DNA of 64,000 nucleotides from Streptomyces sp. LaPpAH-108 (lineage in GTDB: Bacteria; Actinomycetota; Actinomycetes; Streptomycetales; Streptomycetaceae). The stretch covers positions 124,001-188,000 of the forward strand of contig NZ_KB891994.1 in the NCBI RefSeq assembly GCF_000373625.1. Reading direction: 5' to 3'. The notes under the pieces were generated by a model. That model did no database searches. It was not told the DNA's origin and worked only from the letters and a program-made list of their open reading frames with translations. The position numbers and the translations under genes were made by a program. Below, piece by piece: positions 55,666-64,000 of this stretch (its first letter is position 1; each line of letters starts with the position of its first letter).

Positions 55666-57468
55666 ATGCCGTCCCGTCTCGCCGCCCTCGGCGAACGTCT
55701 CCTGCCCGCCCGCGTCCGGCACGAACGTGCCGAGCAGCGCCGTGCCGCACGGCAGGAGGCCGAGCGCGAGGAGGCGGAGCGGGCGCACGCCGAGGCCGTC
55801 GCCGCCCGGCGCGCCCGGCTGCTCGCGGGGGACGCCGAGCTGCGCGAGATATCCCGGCAGGACCGCGTCTACATCGGCCGCCGGGTGCGCTCCCTGAGCG
55901 CCGCCGACGCCCGCACCCGCAATCTCGCGCTCGTCGCGGACGCGCTGGAGCACGCCGGGGTCGCGTACTTCCTGCTGCCCGGGAACTCCCCGCTGCGCCA
56001 CGCCGTCGGCATCCGTATCGAGGACCGCAAGGCGTTCCTCGGCGCACTGCGCGAGCTGTACGCCGACACCGCCCTGTACGCCCTCAAGCCCGGCAAGGAC
56101 CCGTGGCCCGCCGAGGCCGCGCTGTACGCCGACGGCGCGCTGCCCACCCCGCTCAAGCGCCAGGACGTCATGCGGGTCGGCGAGATCCTGCTCGGCCCCG
56201 ACGACCAGGTGCTGGCCGGGCTCGTGCACGGCTGCGACGTGGAGTACTGGCGCGACGGCGCCGCCCTCCTGGCGAAGGCCGAGGAGCCGCGCACCGCCGA
56301 GCGGCTGCGCTCCCTGCGCGTCCAGGCGCCCGAGCCGGTGCTCGCCGAGGCGCTGGTCGCCCCGCGCGGCAACCCGGTCTCCGACGTGCTGCCCGCCGAC
56401 GCCCGCACCCCCGCGACCCGTACCGTGGCGGGCCGCTCCTACCCCACCTGGGACGCCTTCCAGCGGCCCCGTGTGGAGGCCGTCGACTTCCCGCTCGACG
56501 TCGTCTACACCTGGGTCGACGGCGACGACCCCGAGCTGGCCGCCGCCCGCGAGGCGCACCGGCCCGGCGGACCGCGCCGTATCCACGCCCGCGAGACCGG
56601 CAGCTCCCGGTACACCAGCCGGGACGAACTCAAGTACTCGCTGCGCTCGTTGGAGATGTACGCGCCGTTCGTCCGCGACATCTACATCGTGACCGACGGC
56701 CAGACCCCCGAGTGGCTGGACACCGGCGTCCCGGGCGTCCAGGTCATCGACCACAAGGACGTGTTCACCGACCCCGGCGTGCTGCCGGTCTTCAACTCGC
56801 ACGCCATCACGACCCAGTTGCACCACATCGAGGGTCTTTCCGAGCGCTACCTCTATCTCAACGACGACGTGCTGCTCGGCCGTCCCGTCACCCCCGAGCA
56901 CTTCTTCCACGGCAACGGCATCGCCAAGATCCCCTTCTCCTCGTACCAGTTGGGGCTCGGCGCCCCGAACGCGGACGAGCCTGCCCCCAACTCGGCCGGG
57001 AAGAACGTGCGTTCCCTCATCGAGGAGCGGCACGGGCGTTTCACCGTCAACAAGTTCATGCACACCCCGCATCCGCAGATCCGTGAGGTGATGCGGGACA
57101 TGGAGCGGTGTTACCCCGAGGCGCTGGAGCGGACCAGCCGGTCCCGGTTCCGTTCGGTGACCGACATCGCGCCGGGTGCCTCGCTCCACCATCACCACGC
57201 GCTGCTCACCGGCCGTGCGGTGCCGGGCAAGTTCAAGCTGCGTTACATCGACGTGGCGCTGCCCGAGGCGGCCGAGCGGATGGCGCAGCTCCTGGAGGGG
57301 CGGGCCTACGATTTCTTCTGCGTCAACGACGTGAACACGCCCGCCGAGCGGCAGGAGGAGGTCGGGCGGCTCGTGGCCGGTTTCCTGGAGGCGTACTTCC
57401 CCTTCCCCAGCCGCTGGGAGAAGGCGCGGGGACCGGTCAGCGGCCCCCGCGATACGTCAACTGCTTGA
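55666..57468 (+). CDS. Stealth-family sugar-phosphotransferase (capsule-type)
   Basis: 600 residues from ATG 55666 (AAGGA upstream). A charged coiled-coil-like N-terminus (RHERAEQRRAARQEAEREEA) precedes the four Stealth regions: CR1 PLDVVYTWVDGDDPEL (~276), CR2 SRDELKYSLRSLEMYAPFVR with IYIVTDGQTPEW, CR3 NSHAITTQLHHIEGLSERYL with YLNDDVLLG, and CR4 YDFFCVNDVN. Stealth proteins transfer hexose-1-phosphates between sugars to build phosphodiester-linked polymers. It would act in the cytoplasm on cell-wall or capsule glycans. It overlaps the convergent Lrp gene by 32 bp. Confidence 0.94.
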   Translation: MPSRLAALGERLLPARVRHERAEQRRAARQEAEREEAERAHAEAVAARRARLLAGDAELREISRQDRVYIGRRVRSLSAADARTRNLALVADALEHAGVAYFLLPGNSPLRHAVGIRIEDRKAFLGALRELYADTALYALKPGKDPWPAEAALYADGALPTPLKRQDVMRVGEILLGPDDQVLAGLVHGCDVEYWRDGAALLAKAEEPRTAERLRSLRVQAPEPVLAEALVAPRGNPVSDVLPADARTPATRTVAGRSYPTWDAFQRPRVEAVDFPLDVVYTWVDGDDPELAAAREAHRPGGPRRIHARETGSSRYTSRDELKYSLRSLEMYAPFVRDIYIVTDGQTPEWLDTGVPGVQVIDHKDVFTDPGVLPVFNSHAITTQLHHIEGLSERYLYLNDDVLLGRPVTPEHFFHGNGIAKIPFSSYQLGLGAPNADEPAPNSAGKNVRSLIEERHGRFTVNKFMHTPHPQIREVMRDMERCYPEALERTSRSRFRSVTDIAPGASLHHHHALLTGRAVPGKFKLRYIDVALPEAAERMAQLLEGRAYDFFCVNDVNTPAERQEEVGRLVAGFLEAYFPFPSRWEKARGPVSGPRDTSTA

Positions 57469-58420
57469 CCCGGCGCAGGAACGGGGTCGTCTCCACGTGG
57501 CGCACCCCGTCCAGGCGGCCGAGCGGCCCGCTGAGGTAGGCGTACAGGCTCGCGGTGTCGCGGACGACGACGGTGGCGACGAGGTGGGAGGGCCCGGTGG
57601 TGGCCGCCGCGAAGGCGACCTCGCCGTGCCCGGACAGGGCCTCGCCGACGGAGTGCAGCGCGGCGGGCTCGGTGGTGATCCACAGGGCGGCCGTGCGGGC
57701 CTGTCCGGAGCGCTCGTAGTCGTACTCGATGTCGATGTAGATCGCCCCCGAGGCGAGCAGGGCGCCGAGGCGGCGTTTGACGGCCGACTCCGAGCGTCCG
57801 GTGGCCCGTTGGAGTTCCTGGTGTCCGGCGCGGCCGTCCCGGCGCAGGACGGCGAGCAGCGGTTCGTCCTCGGGTTCGATGCGGGCTTCCCCCTCCGGGC
57901 GGGCCGGGTGGCGGGGCCGTAGCGCGGCGATCTGATCCGCTTCCAGCGCACCGGACTTGACGATCCAGCCGCTCGGGCCGCCGTCGAAGCGGTGCAGGAG
58001 CTGCTGGGCGTGGACCTCCATCACGCTGGGCGTGCGCGGGAGTTTGCCGAGCAGGAGGTCGTCGTGGTCGCCGGGGCTGCGCGGGTGGGTCATGCAGACG
58101 ATCTCGGTGCCGCCGGAGGCAAGGCCGATCCAGGAGGTGTCGGGGCGCTTGGCGAGGGCGTCCGCGATGACGGGGGTGCTGTCCGGGGCGCAGCGCAGCC
58201 GGAGCATCCACTGGTCCTGGCCGAGGACGAACGCGTCGCGCCGGGCGACGACCCGGAGACCGGCCTCGGCGGTGAGGCGGCGGTAGCGGCGGGCGACGGT
58301 CTGGTCGGAGACGCCGAGGACCTGCCCGATCCGGGCGAAGGAGGCGCGGGCGTCGACCTCCAGGGCGGAGAGGATCAGCACGTCCAGCTCGTCGAACCTG
58401 TCGGATTTCGTCGTCTGCAT
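57437..58420 (-). CDS. Tandem Lrp/AsnC-family regulator
   Basis: 327 residues, roughly twice the family's usual size. A first HTH (FDELDVLILSALEVDARAS, VLGVSDQTVARRYRRL) with a RAM-like domain is followed by a second HTH (EDEPLLAVLRRDGRAGHQEL, GRSESAVKRRLGALL) and RAM-like domain. It is divergent from a DHA2 exporter 131 bp away. Tandem Lrp proteins of this kind are often neighbours of the transporters they control. Confidence 0.9.
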   Translation of the reverse strand: MQTTKSDRFDELDVLILSALEVDARASFARIGQVLGVSDQTVARRYRRLTAEAGLRVVARRDAFVLGQDQWMLRLRCAPDSTPVIADALAKRPDTSWIGLASGGTEIVCMTHPRSPGDHDDLLLGKLPRTPSVMEVHAQQLLHRFDGGPSGWIVKSGALEADQIAALRPRHPARPEGEARIEPEDEPLLAVLRRDGRAGHQELQRATGRSESAVKRRLGALLASGAIYIDIEYDYERSGQARTAALWITTEPAALHSVGEALSGHGEVAFAAATTGPSHLVATVVVRDTASLYAYLSGPLGRLDGVRHVETTPFLRRVKQLTYRGGR

Positions 58421-58551
58421 GAGGTTCCCCGTCGGTTTTCACCGGCCCGAGGGCCGTGGCCGGGGTGTTCGGCCCGGTCCCGCGCATCGTACGGGCGAGG
58501 GCGCGGTCACGCGTCACGGTGTACGGAAACGGGAATGGCGGGAGGCGGGTC

Positions 58552-60057
58552 ATGCGGACCTGGGGGACGCTCACGGCGGTGTGCCTGGGCACGTTCATGC
58601 TGCTGCTGGATGTGACGATCGTGGTGGTGGCGCTGCCGGACATGAGCCACGCGCTGGGCGCGTCGCTGGGCGATCTCCAGTGGGTGGTGGACGGTTACGC
58701 GCTCGCGCTCGCCGCGCTGCTGCTCGGCGCGGGCGCGGCGGCGGACGTGCTGGGGCGGCGGCGCACCTACGTCGCGGGCGTGGTGCTGTTCGCGGCGGCC
58801 TCGCTGCTGTGCGGGCTCGCGGCCGGGCCGGGGACACTGGTGGCGGCGCGGGTGATACAGGGCGTGGGCGCGGCGGCGATGTTCGCGACGACGCTGCCGC
58901 TGCTCGGCTCGGTGTACCAGGGAAAGCAGCGGTCGGTGGCGCTCGGCGTGTGGGGCGCGGTGAGCGGCGGCGCGGCGGCGGTCGGGCCTGTGCTGGGCGG
59001 GCTGCTGACCGAGGGGCCCGGCTGGCGGTGGATCTTCTTCGTGAACCTTCCGGTGAGCGTGGCGGCGGTGTGGCTGACGCTGCGGGTGGTGCCGGAGTCG
59101 CGGGGCGGCGGTGCGGGCAGCGCCTGGCAGCGGGTGGACTGGGCGGGTACGGCGGCCTTCGCGGCGTTCGCGGGCGGGCTGACGTACGCCGTCGTGCGGG
59201 CCGGTGAGGACGGCTGGGGCGCGTCCGCGACGCTCACGGCGTTCGGCTGCGCGCTGCTGGCGCTGGTGGTGTTCGTGCTGGTGGAGCGGCGGGTGGCGCA
59301 TCCGCTGCTGGACCTGTCGCTGCTGCGCAACCGCACGTTCGTGGGTGTGATGGCGGGGGCCTTCGCCTTCAACGCGGTGGCGTTCGGTGTGACGCCGTAC
59401 CTCTCGCTGTGGATGCAGACGCTGCTGGGCATGAGCCCGGTGCGCAGCGGGCTGACGCTGCTGCCGATGACGGTCGCGGCGATGATCGTCGCGGTGCTGG
59501 TGGGGCGGCTGCTGCACGGGGCGCCGTCCCGGCTGACCATCGGTGGCGGGCTGCTGCTGATCGGCGCGGGCTGCGTGTGCCAGGCGGTCCTTTCGGCGGG
59601 CTCCGACTGGACGGCGCTGATCCCCGGGTTCGTGCTGGTGGGCGCGGGTACGGGGCTGGTCTCGCCGACCGTCGCCGGGGCCGCGCTCGCCTCGGTGCAG
59701 CCGCACCGGGCGGGCATGGCGGGCGGCGCGGTCAACACCGTGCGCCAGCTGGGCTACGCCCTCGGCGTCGCCGTCTTCGGCACGATCCTCACCTCGCGCA
59801 TGGAGTCCACCCTCCCCCACGGCGCGGCCCACGCCCTGGCGGGCGGCGCGGCGGGCGCCCTGCGGGCGAGCTTCCCGGACGAGGTCCTGCACGCGGCCTT
59901 CGCCTCCGGCCTGAACCGGGCCCTGCTGACGGCGGGGGTGGCGGGTCTTGCTGCGGGCGCGCTCGTCCTGGCGGTGGTCCGCACGCCGCGGCCCGCCGCG
60001 GAGCGGCCGACGGCGGGCGGGGCGCCGGTGGAGACACCGGTGCCCGGACGGCGGTAG
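58552..60057 (+). CDS. MFS transporter, DHA2 family (EmrB/QacA-like, 14 helices)
   Basis: 501 residues from ATG 58552, after a GGGAGG site. Landmarks: LGTFMLLLDVTIVVVALPDM (motif D1), LGDLQWVVDGYALALAALLL, GAAADVLGRRRTYVAG (motif A), RVIQGVGAAAMFATTLPLLG (motif B) and GAVSGGAAAVGPVLGGLLTEGPGWRWIFFVN (motif C region). It exports drugs or amphiphiles by proton antiport. The divergent tandem Lrp protein is the likely regulator. Confidence 0.94.
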   Translation: MRTWGTLTAVCLGTFMLLLDVTIVVVALPDMSHALGASLGDLQWVVDGYALALAALLLGAGAAADVLGRRRTYVAGVVLFAAASLLCGLAAGPGTLVAARVIQGVGAAAMFATTLPLLGSVYQGKQRSVALGVWGAVSGGAAAVGPVLGGLLTEGPGWRWIFFVNLPVSVAAVWLTLRVVPESRGGGAGSAWQRVDWAGTAAFAAFAGGLTYAVVRAGEDGWGASATLTAFGCALLALVVFVLVERRVAHPLLDLSLLRNRTFVGVMAGAFAFNAVAFGVTPYLSLWMQTLLGMSPVRSGLTLLPMTVAAMIVAVLVGRLLHGAPSRLTIGGGLLLIGAGCVCQAVLSAGSDWTALIPGFVLVGAGTGLVSPTVAGAALASVQPHRAGMAGGAVNTVRQLGYALGVAVFGTILTSRMESTLPHGAAHALAGGAAGALRASFPDEVLHAAFASGLNRALLTAGVAGLAAGALVLAVVRTPRPAAERPTAGGAPVETPVPGRR

Positions 60058-60159
60058 GTGCCGGGCCGGTGACGCCCTGCGGAGGGCGCCACCGGCGAGC
60101 AAGGGGCGGCTCGGGCCTGTCGGCCGGGCCGCCCCCCGTCTGTCGGCCGGGCCGCCCCC

Positions 60160-60285
60160 GTCTGTGTGCCGAGGCGGATCCGTTGTGTGCCGGGGCGGCC
60201 CCCGTCGTGCGCCAGAGCGGACCCGTCGTGTGTCAGGGCGCCCCCGTCGTGCGCCAGAGCGGACCCGTCGTGCGCCAGGGCGGAC
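60160..60285. repeat. 21-bp tandem repeats
   Basis: At least four consecutive 21-bp units of type cccgtcgtgcgccagagcgga (for example 60201-60221 and 60243-60263), with two decayed units before them. The period is a multiple of three, so an open frame persists through it and would read PSCARAD repeats, but there is no ribosome-binding site or conserved flank; treated as non-coding repeat. Confidence 0.7.
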
Positions 60286-60348
60286 TCGCCTGGTGCGCGC
60301 GACGGGGGCGCCCCGGCGGACGCCACCCGGCGCCCGCCGCCCCCGCAC

Positions 60349-60502
60349 CCCGCCATCCCGACGCCGCCGCTGCCGCATCACGCCACCCGCACCACCCACC
60401 CGAGCCCCTACCACCCGACCAGCAGGCCCGATTCCCCGCGCCCCGCCATCCCGACACTGCCGCATCACGCCACCCGCACCACCCGAGCCCCCACCACCCG
60501 AC
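60349..60502. repeat. Imperfect direct repeat, spacing 92 bp, C-rich
   Basis: Two copies of ccccgccatcccgac followed by ctgccgcatcacgccacccg and caccacc, starting at about 60349 and 60441, the first carrying a short insertion. No ORF of note. Confidence 0.6.
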
Positions 60503-60775
60503 CACCCCACCCGCACACCCGAACCCGCCCCCAGCAGCCTCGCACTCCGTCGAACCGCCGGACGGCAAGCCGTGACCAGGCCGTACAGATTCGGTGGAGA
60601 TTGGGGTGGGTTCGGCTGAGCGGTCGCCCCCGTCGTGTCCGTACCTTCCCCTTGTGCGGGCATTTTCCGGGCGACGGCGGGCGCGAATGCGCGGGTTGCC
60701 CGGATTCGGGACGGCTCCCATCCGGCCAACGGGTGGGGTAGCGTCACGGCGCTGTGAGGAACGGAGGGCGGAAAC

Positions 60776-62611
60776 TTGCAGGGCTTCACCAATCCTCCGA
60801 CGACAACGACGTCGGCACCGGCGCCGGCCGGCGGACTGGCCGACACCGTCTTCGAGTACGCCCGGGTGGACCCGCAGCACATCGCGCTCGGCCGCAAGGA
60901 CGGGTCGGGCCAGTGGCGGGACGTGACCGCCGCCGAGTTCCGTGACGAGGTGCTGGCGCTGGCCAAGGGGCTGCTCGCGAACGGGATCCGCTTCGGCGAC
61001 CGCGTCGCGATCATGTCCCGTACCCGCTACGAGTGGACGCTGTTCGACTTCGCGCTGTGGACGATCGGCGCCCAGGTGGTGCCGGTCTATCCGACCTCCT
61101 CGGCCGAGCAGTGCTTCTGGATGCTGTACGACGCCGAGGTGACCGCCGCGATCGTGGAGCACGAGGACCACGCGATGACGATCGCCACCGTCATCGACCG
61201 CCTCCCCCGCCTCGGCCGCCTGTGGCAGCTGGACGAGGGCTGCGTACGGGAGCTGTACGACGCGGGCGCGCACCTGGACGACGAGCTGGTGCACCGGCAC
61301 CGCCGCGCGGTCACCCCCGAGGCGGTCGCCACGGTGATCTACACCTCGGGCACCACGGGCAGACCCAAGGGCTGTGTGCTCACCCACGCGAACTTCATGT
61401 TCGAGGCGGACGCGATCATCGACCGCTGGGAGCGGGTGTTCCACTCCAAGAAGGGCGACGAGGCGTCCACGCTGCTGTTCCTGCCGCTGGCGCACGTCTT
61501 CGGACGGATGGTGGAGGTCGCCGCGTTCCGGGGCCGGGTCCGCTTCGGGCACCAGCCGGAGCTGCACGCCTCGGCGCTGCTGCCGGATCTGGCCGCGTTC
61601 CGGCCGACGTTCATCACCGCGGTGCCGTACATCTTCGAGAAGATGTACGCGGCGGCCCGCCGCAAGGCGGAGAAGGACGGCAAGGAGGGCCCGTTCCAGA
61701 AGGCGGTCGACGTGGCGGTGCGCTACGCCGACGCGCTGGAGGCGAAGGCGTGGGGCACCGGGCCAGGACCCTCGGCGGCGCTGCGGATGCAGCACCAGCT
61801 GTTCGACAAGCTCGTCTACTCCAAGGTGCGCGCGGCGATGGGCGGCCGGATCCGCAACGCGATGTCCGGCGGCTCGGCGATGGACCGCCGTCTCGGCCTG
61901 TTCTTCGCGGGCGCGGGCGTGCAGATCTACGAGGGCTACGGCCTGACCGAGTCGACGGCCGCCGCGACCGCGAACCCGCCCGACCGCACCCGCTACGGCA
62001 CGGTCGGCCAGGCCGTTCCCGGGGTCTCGGTGCACGTCGCCGAGGACGGCGAGGTCTGGCTGCGCGGCGGCAACGTCTTCCAGGGCTATCTCAACAACCC
62101 CAAGGCGACCGACGAGTCGCTGCACGAGGGCTGGCTGGCCACCGGTGATCTGGGCACGCTGGACGAGGACGGCTATCTGACCATCACCGGCCGCAAGAAG
62201 GAGATCCTGGTGACCTCCGGCGGCAAAAGCGTCTCCCCGGGTGTCCTGGAGGAGCGGGTGCGTGACCATCCGCTGGTCCACCAGTGCATCGTCGTCGGCA
62301 ACGACCGGCCGTACATCGCCGCGCTGATCACCCTCGACCAGGACGCAGTCGAGCACTGGCTCCAGATGCAGGGCAAGCCGCGCCCGGACATCTCCCGGCT
62401 GGTGCGCGACCCGGCGCTTGAGACGGAGGTGCGGCGGGCGGTGGTGGCCGCCAACACGCTGGTGTCGCAGGCGGAGTCGATCCGTACGTTCCGGGTCCTG
62501 GCACAGCCGTTCACCGAGGAGCACGGGCTGCTGACGCCGTCGCTGAAGCTGAAGCGGAAGGCGATCGAGAAGGCGTACGAGCGGGAGATCGAGGCGCTGT
62601 ACCAGGGCTGA
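60776..62611 (+). CDS. Long-chain acyl-CoA synthetase (AMP-forming, FadD15-like)
   Basis: 611 residues from TTG 60776, with GGAGGGCGG at the right distance. The AMP-binding motif is TVIYTSGTTGRPKGCVLTH (residues ~184-202). Then come FLPLAHVFGRM, YEGYGLTESTAAATANPP (A5), GWLATGDLGTLDEDGYLTITG (A7/A8) and a C-terminal LTPSLKLKRKAIEKAYE, whose lysine lies in the A10-type position. It activates fatty acids to acyl-CoA through acyl-AMP, at the membrane or in the cytoplasm. It appears monocistronic, followed by the aldo/keto reductase 138 bp later. Confidence 0.95.
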   Translation: MQGFTNPPTTTTSAPAPAGGLADTVFEYARVDPQHIALGRKDGSGQWRDVTAAEFRDEVLALAKGLLANGIRFGDRVAIMSRTRYEWTLFDFALWTIGAQVVPVYPTSSAEQCFWMLYDAEVTAAIVEHEDHAMTIATVIDRLPRLGRLWQLDEGCVRELYDAGAHLDDELVHRHRRAVTPEAVATVIYTSGTTGRPKGCVLTHANFMFEADAIIDRWERVFHSKKGDEASTLLFLPLAHVFGRMVEVAAFRGRVRFGHQPELHASALLPDLAAFRPTFITAVPYIFEKMYAAARRKAEKDGKEGPFQKAVDVAVRYADALEAKAWGTGPGPSAALRMQHQLFDKLVYSKVRAAMGGRIRNAMSGGSAMDRRLGLFFAGAGVQIYEGYGLTESTAAATANPPDRTRYGTVGQAVPGVSVHVAEDGEVWLRGGNVFQGYLNNPKATDESLHEGWLATGDLGTLDEDGYLTITGRKKEILVTSGGKSVSPGVLEERVRDHPLVHQCIVVGNDRPYIAALITLDQDAVEHWLQMQGKPRPDISRLVRDPALETEVRRAVVAANTLVSQAESIRTFRVLAQPFTEEHGLLTPSLKLKRKAIEKAYEREIEALYQG

Positions 62612-62749
62612 CGGGGGACCGGCCGGCCGGCCGGGGCCCGACGGACCGCAGGTCGGGGCCGGTCGGATCGCCCGGTCAGGAATGCATTCGGGCCCGTGAT
62701 CGTTGACGATGGTGTACGACCCTGTCCACAACCGAAGGATCAAGAGCTC

Positions 62750-63586
62750 GTGAGCAGCAAGGTCCCCCCGATCGTCCTCAACAACGGTGTCGAGATGCCC
62801 CAGCTGGGGTTCGGCGTCTGGCAGGTGCCGGACGGCGAGGCCGAGAGCGCGGTCGCCACGGCGCTGGAGGCCGGGTACCGCAGCATCGACACAGCGGCGA
62901 TCTACGGCAATGAAAGGGGCACCGGCAAGGCCATCGCGGCCTCCGGCCTGCCCCGCGAGGACATTTTCGTCACCACCAAGCTCTGGAACAGCGACCACGG
63001 GTACGACGCGACGCTGCGCGCGTTCGACGCCTCCCTGGAGAAGCTGGGCCTCGACTATCTCGACCTGTATCTGATCCACTGGCCGGTTCCGGCCCAGGAC
63101 AACTACGTCGACTCCTACAAGGCGTTCGAGAAGCTGTACTCCGACGGCCGCATCCGCGCGATCGGTGTGTCCAACTTCCTTCCCGAGCACCTGGAGCGGC
63201 TGATCGCGGAGACCTCCATCGTCCCGGCGGTCGACCAGATCGAGCTGCACCCGCACCTCCAGCAGCGCGCGGCGCGGGAGTTCAACGCGGAGCAGGGCAT
63301 CGCGACCGAGGCGTGGTCGCCGCTCGGCCAGGGCAAGGGCCTCCTGGAGGTGCCCGCCATCGTCGCGATCGCGCGGAAGCACGGCCGTACGCCCGCGCAG
63401 GTCGTGCTGCGCTGGCACGTCCAGCTGGGCAACATCGTGATCCCCAAGTCCGTGACGCCGTCGCGGATCAGGGAGAACATCGAGGTGTTCGACTTCAGCC
63501 TGGACGACGAGGACCTCGCGGCGATCAGCGCGCTGAACGAGGACAAGCGGCTGGGGCCGAACCCGGCCGAGTTCAACGTGGTCTGA
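62750..63586 (+). CDS. Aldo/keto reductase (AKR family 5-like, 2,5-diketo-gluconate reductase type)
   Basis: 278 residues from GTG 62750. The catalytic tetrad is present: Asp and Tyr in YRSIDTAAIYGNERGTG, Lys in IFVTTKLWNSDHG and His in YLIHWPVP. VSNFLPEHLERLI and VDQIELHPHLQQR are the AKR signature; NADPH-binding Ile-Pro-Lys-Ser is in IVIPKSVTPSRIREN. It reduces small aldehydes or ketones in the cytoplasm. It is followed by a good terminator. Confidence 0.95.
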   Translation: MSSKVPPIVLNNGVEMPQLGFGVWQVPDGEAESAVATALEAGYRSIDTAAIYGNERGTGKAIAASGLPREDIFVTTKLWNSDHGYDATLRAFDASLEKLGLDYLDLYLIHWPVPAQDNYVDSYKAFEKLYSDGRIRAIGVSNFLPEHLERLIAETSIVPAVDQIELHPHLQQRAAREFNAEQGIATEAWSPLGQGKGLLEVPAIVAIARKHGRTPAQVVLRWHVQLGNIVIPKSVTPSRIRENIEVFDFSLDDEDLAAISALNEDKRLGPNPAEFNVV

Positions 63587-63629
63587 GACCTCTTCAGGCC
63601 CACGGCCTGAACTCCCGTACGCCACAAGG

Positions 63630-63664
63630 CCGTCCGCCCCGCCATCACCGGGGCGGACGGTTTT
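63630..63664 (+). terminator. Intrinsic terminator after the aldo/keto reductase gene
   Basis: Perfect 11-bp arms (63630-63640 ccgtccgcccc, 63650-63660 ggggcggacgg), nine-base loop, followed by TTTTGTG. Confidence 0.88.
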
Positions 63665-63732
63665 GTGCACGAGGCCCCCCAACTCTTCCTCCTCTCCCCC
63701 GACTTGAAGCGCTTCGACGTGAAGGATCACCC

Positions 63733-64000
63733 ATGCGCCCCCGCCCCCTGGGCCTGGCCACCGCGGCCGGAGTCGTCCTGCTCGCCTCGGCGACGCTCTA
63801 CGTCGTCCTGGACCGCTCCACCGGCTCGGCCCGCGAGGGCGCGGTGTCCGCGTCCGACCTGCTGGCCAAGGTGAAGTCCTGCGACCGGATCTCCGACGGG
63901 CTCTACCGCACCGACGAGGAGAAGCCGGCCACCGTCCCCGTCTGCGGCACCAAGGGCGCGGTCTTCTGGAAGGCGGACATGGACGTCGACTGCGACGGCG
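63733..64000 (+). CDS. Secreted glycoside hydrolase family 75-type chitosanase (5' part, runs off the window)
   Basis: ATG 63733 follows GAAGGATCACCC. The visible 89 residues begin with a signal peptide or anchor: MRPRPLGLATAAGVVLLASA, then TLYVVLDRSTGSA. The mature part has LLAKVKSCDRISDGLYRTD, VPVCGTKGAVFWKADMDVDC, which matches my recollection of the start of Streptomyces GH75 chitosanases (the KADMDxDCDG stretch holds catalytic-region Asp residues). It should be exported and cleave chitosan. The rest lies outside the window. Confidence 0.8.
   Translation, partial: MRPRPLGLATAAGVVLLASATLYVVLDRSTGSAREGAVSASDLLAKVKSCDRISDGLYRTDEEKPATVPVCGTKGAVFWKADMDVDCDG

Larger units (their letters stand above)
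60058..60775. other. 718-bp repeat-rich intergenic region
   Basis: No gene supported. It holds a 21-bp tandem array (about 60160-60285), a 92-bp-spaced direct repeat of C-rich sequence (from 60349 and 60441), and from about 60560 an ordinary promoter-like region for the acyl-CoA ligase gene. The plus strand is strongly C-rich, so the minus strand could form G-quadruplexes. Confidence 0.6.

Noticed and set aside
60166..60300. Possible repeat protein reading PSCARAD units
   Set aside because: No start signal, no conserved flank, and the frame is explained by a 21-bp non-coding tandem array.
60233..63730. Minus-strand open frame opposite the acyl-CoA ligase and aldo/keto reductase
   Set aside because: Antisense shadow of two intact enzyme genes; no recognisable protein content.
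1..64000. Insertion sequences, prophage or CRISPR arrays
   Set aside because: No transposase, integrase, phage structural gene, Cas gene or regularly spaced palindromic repeat was found on reading both strands.

Overview
High-GC (about 70%) actinobacterial chromosome, almost certainly Streptomyces. The signs are strong G/C third-position bias, many GTG/TTG starts, ATGA/GTGA overlaps inside operons, an A-factor-type gamma-butyrolactone (GBL) signalling locus, and a gene order at the left edge (opcA-pgi-gnd, GTP cyclohydrolase II, creatininase) that I recall from the S. coelicolor SCO6654-SCO6663 neighbourhood. No phage, transposon, CRISPR array or rRNA was seen; the only RNA gene is a tRNA-Leu(GAG) near 50.6 kb.

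Layout. 0-3.3 kb: end of a pentose-phosphate/glycolysis operon (opcA end, pgi, short-form gnd, histidine phosphatase). 3.35-3.8 kb: PPOX-type flavin/F420 protein. 3.86-9.25 kb: two unusual minus-strand genes, an unrecognised 499-residue protein and a ~1,260-residue protein that reads as acyltransferase + degenerate acyltransferase + kinase-like domain. 9.5-11.3 kb: DHA1-type MFS exporter divergent from an ArsR regulator. 11.4-15.2 kb: compact GBL locus (receptor, atypical response regulator, AfsA, epimerase). 15.4-17 kb: class C serine hydrolase and a frameshifted small gene.

17-24.3 kb: a conserved-looking set built around a GTP cyclohydrolase II with Met120 (the type known to release the formyl-pyrimidine FAPy), a creatininase, a PTPS/QueD-like protein that has lost a zinc ligand, an MDR dehydrogenase, a GT4 glycosyltransferase, a methyltransferase, a flippase-like membrane protein and a divergent CDP-alcohol phosphatidyltransferase. 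Together they suggest a pterin- or pyrimidine-derived, glycosylated, possibly lipid-linked product. 24.4-25.1 kb: DUF574 methyltransferase.

25.4-32.8 kb: a tightly coupled five-gene cassette (SWIM-like zinc protein, unrecognised 461-residue protein, VWA protein, MoxR AAA+ ATPase, DUF5682 protein), a probable chaperone/conflict-type machine without an assigned function. 32.9-37.5 kb: beta-glucoside uptake and cleavage operon (SBP, two permeases, GH1). 37.8-40.4 kb: alpha/beta hydrolase and carboxylesterase. 40.4-42.3 kb: PnuC-NadR pyridine salvage pair. 42.4-43.6 kb: cytochrome P450.

43.7-47.3 kb: a defence-island-like patch: SLATT/DUF4231 membrane protein and a K+-channel-like protein with a non-canonical filter, converging on a TIR + eight-repeat PQQ propeller protein coupled by ATGA to a truncated GT2. 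47.4-50.4 kb: ABC-2-type membrane protein, NAD-dependent epimerase and divergent TetR. 50.5-58.4 kb: tRNA-Leu, FabH-like ketosynthase III, OFA-family MFS with its 49-residue small subunit, Cys-less isochorismatase-fold hydrolase, SBF-like transporter, Stealth-type phosphotransferase, tandem Lrp/AsnC regulator. 58.5-64 kb: DHA2 exporter, a repeat-rich intergenic region, long-chain acyl-CoA ligase, aldo/keto reductase, and the start of a GH75-type chitosanase running off the right edge.

Best candidates for undescribed biology are the AT-AT-kinase gene pair, the Met120 GCHII/degenerate PTPS/lipid set, the SWIM-VWA-MoxR-DUF5682 cassette, and the TIR-propeller/GT2 pair beside SLATT and channel genes. 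All functional statements are by reading of motifs; no database search was run.
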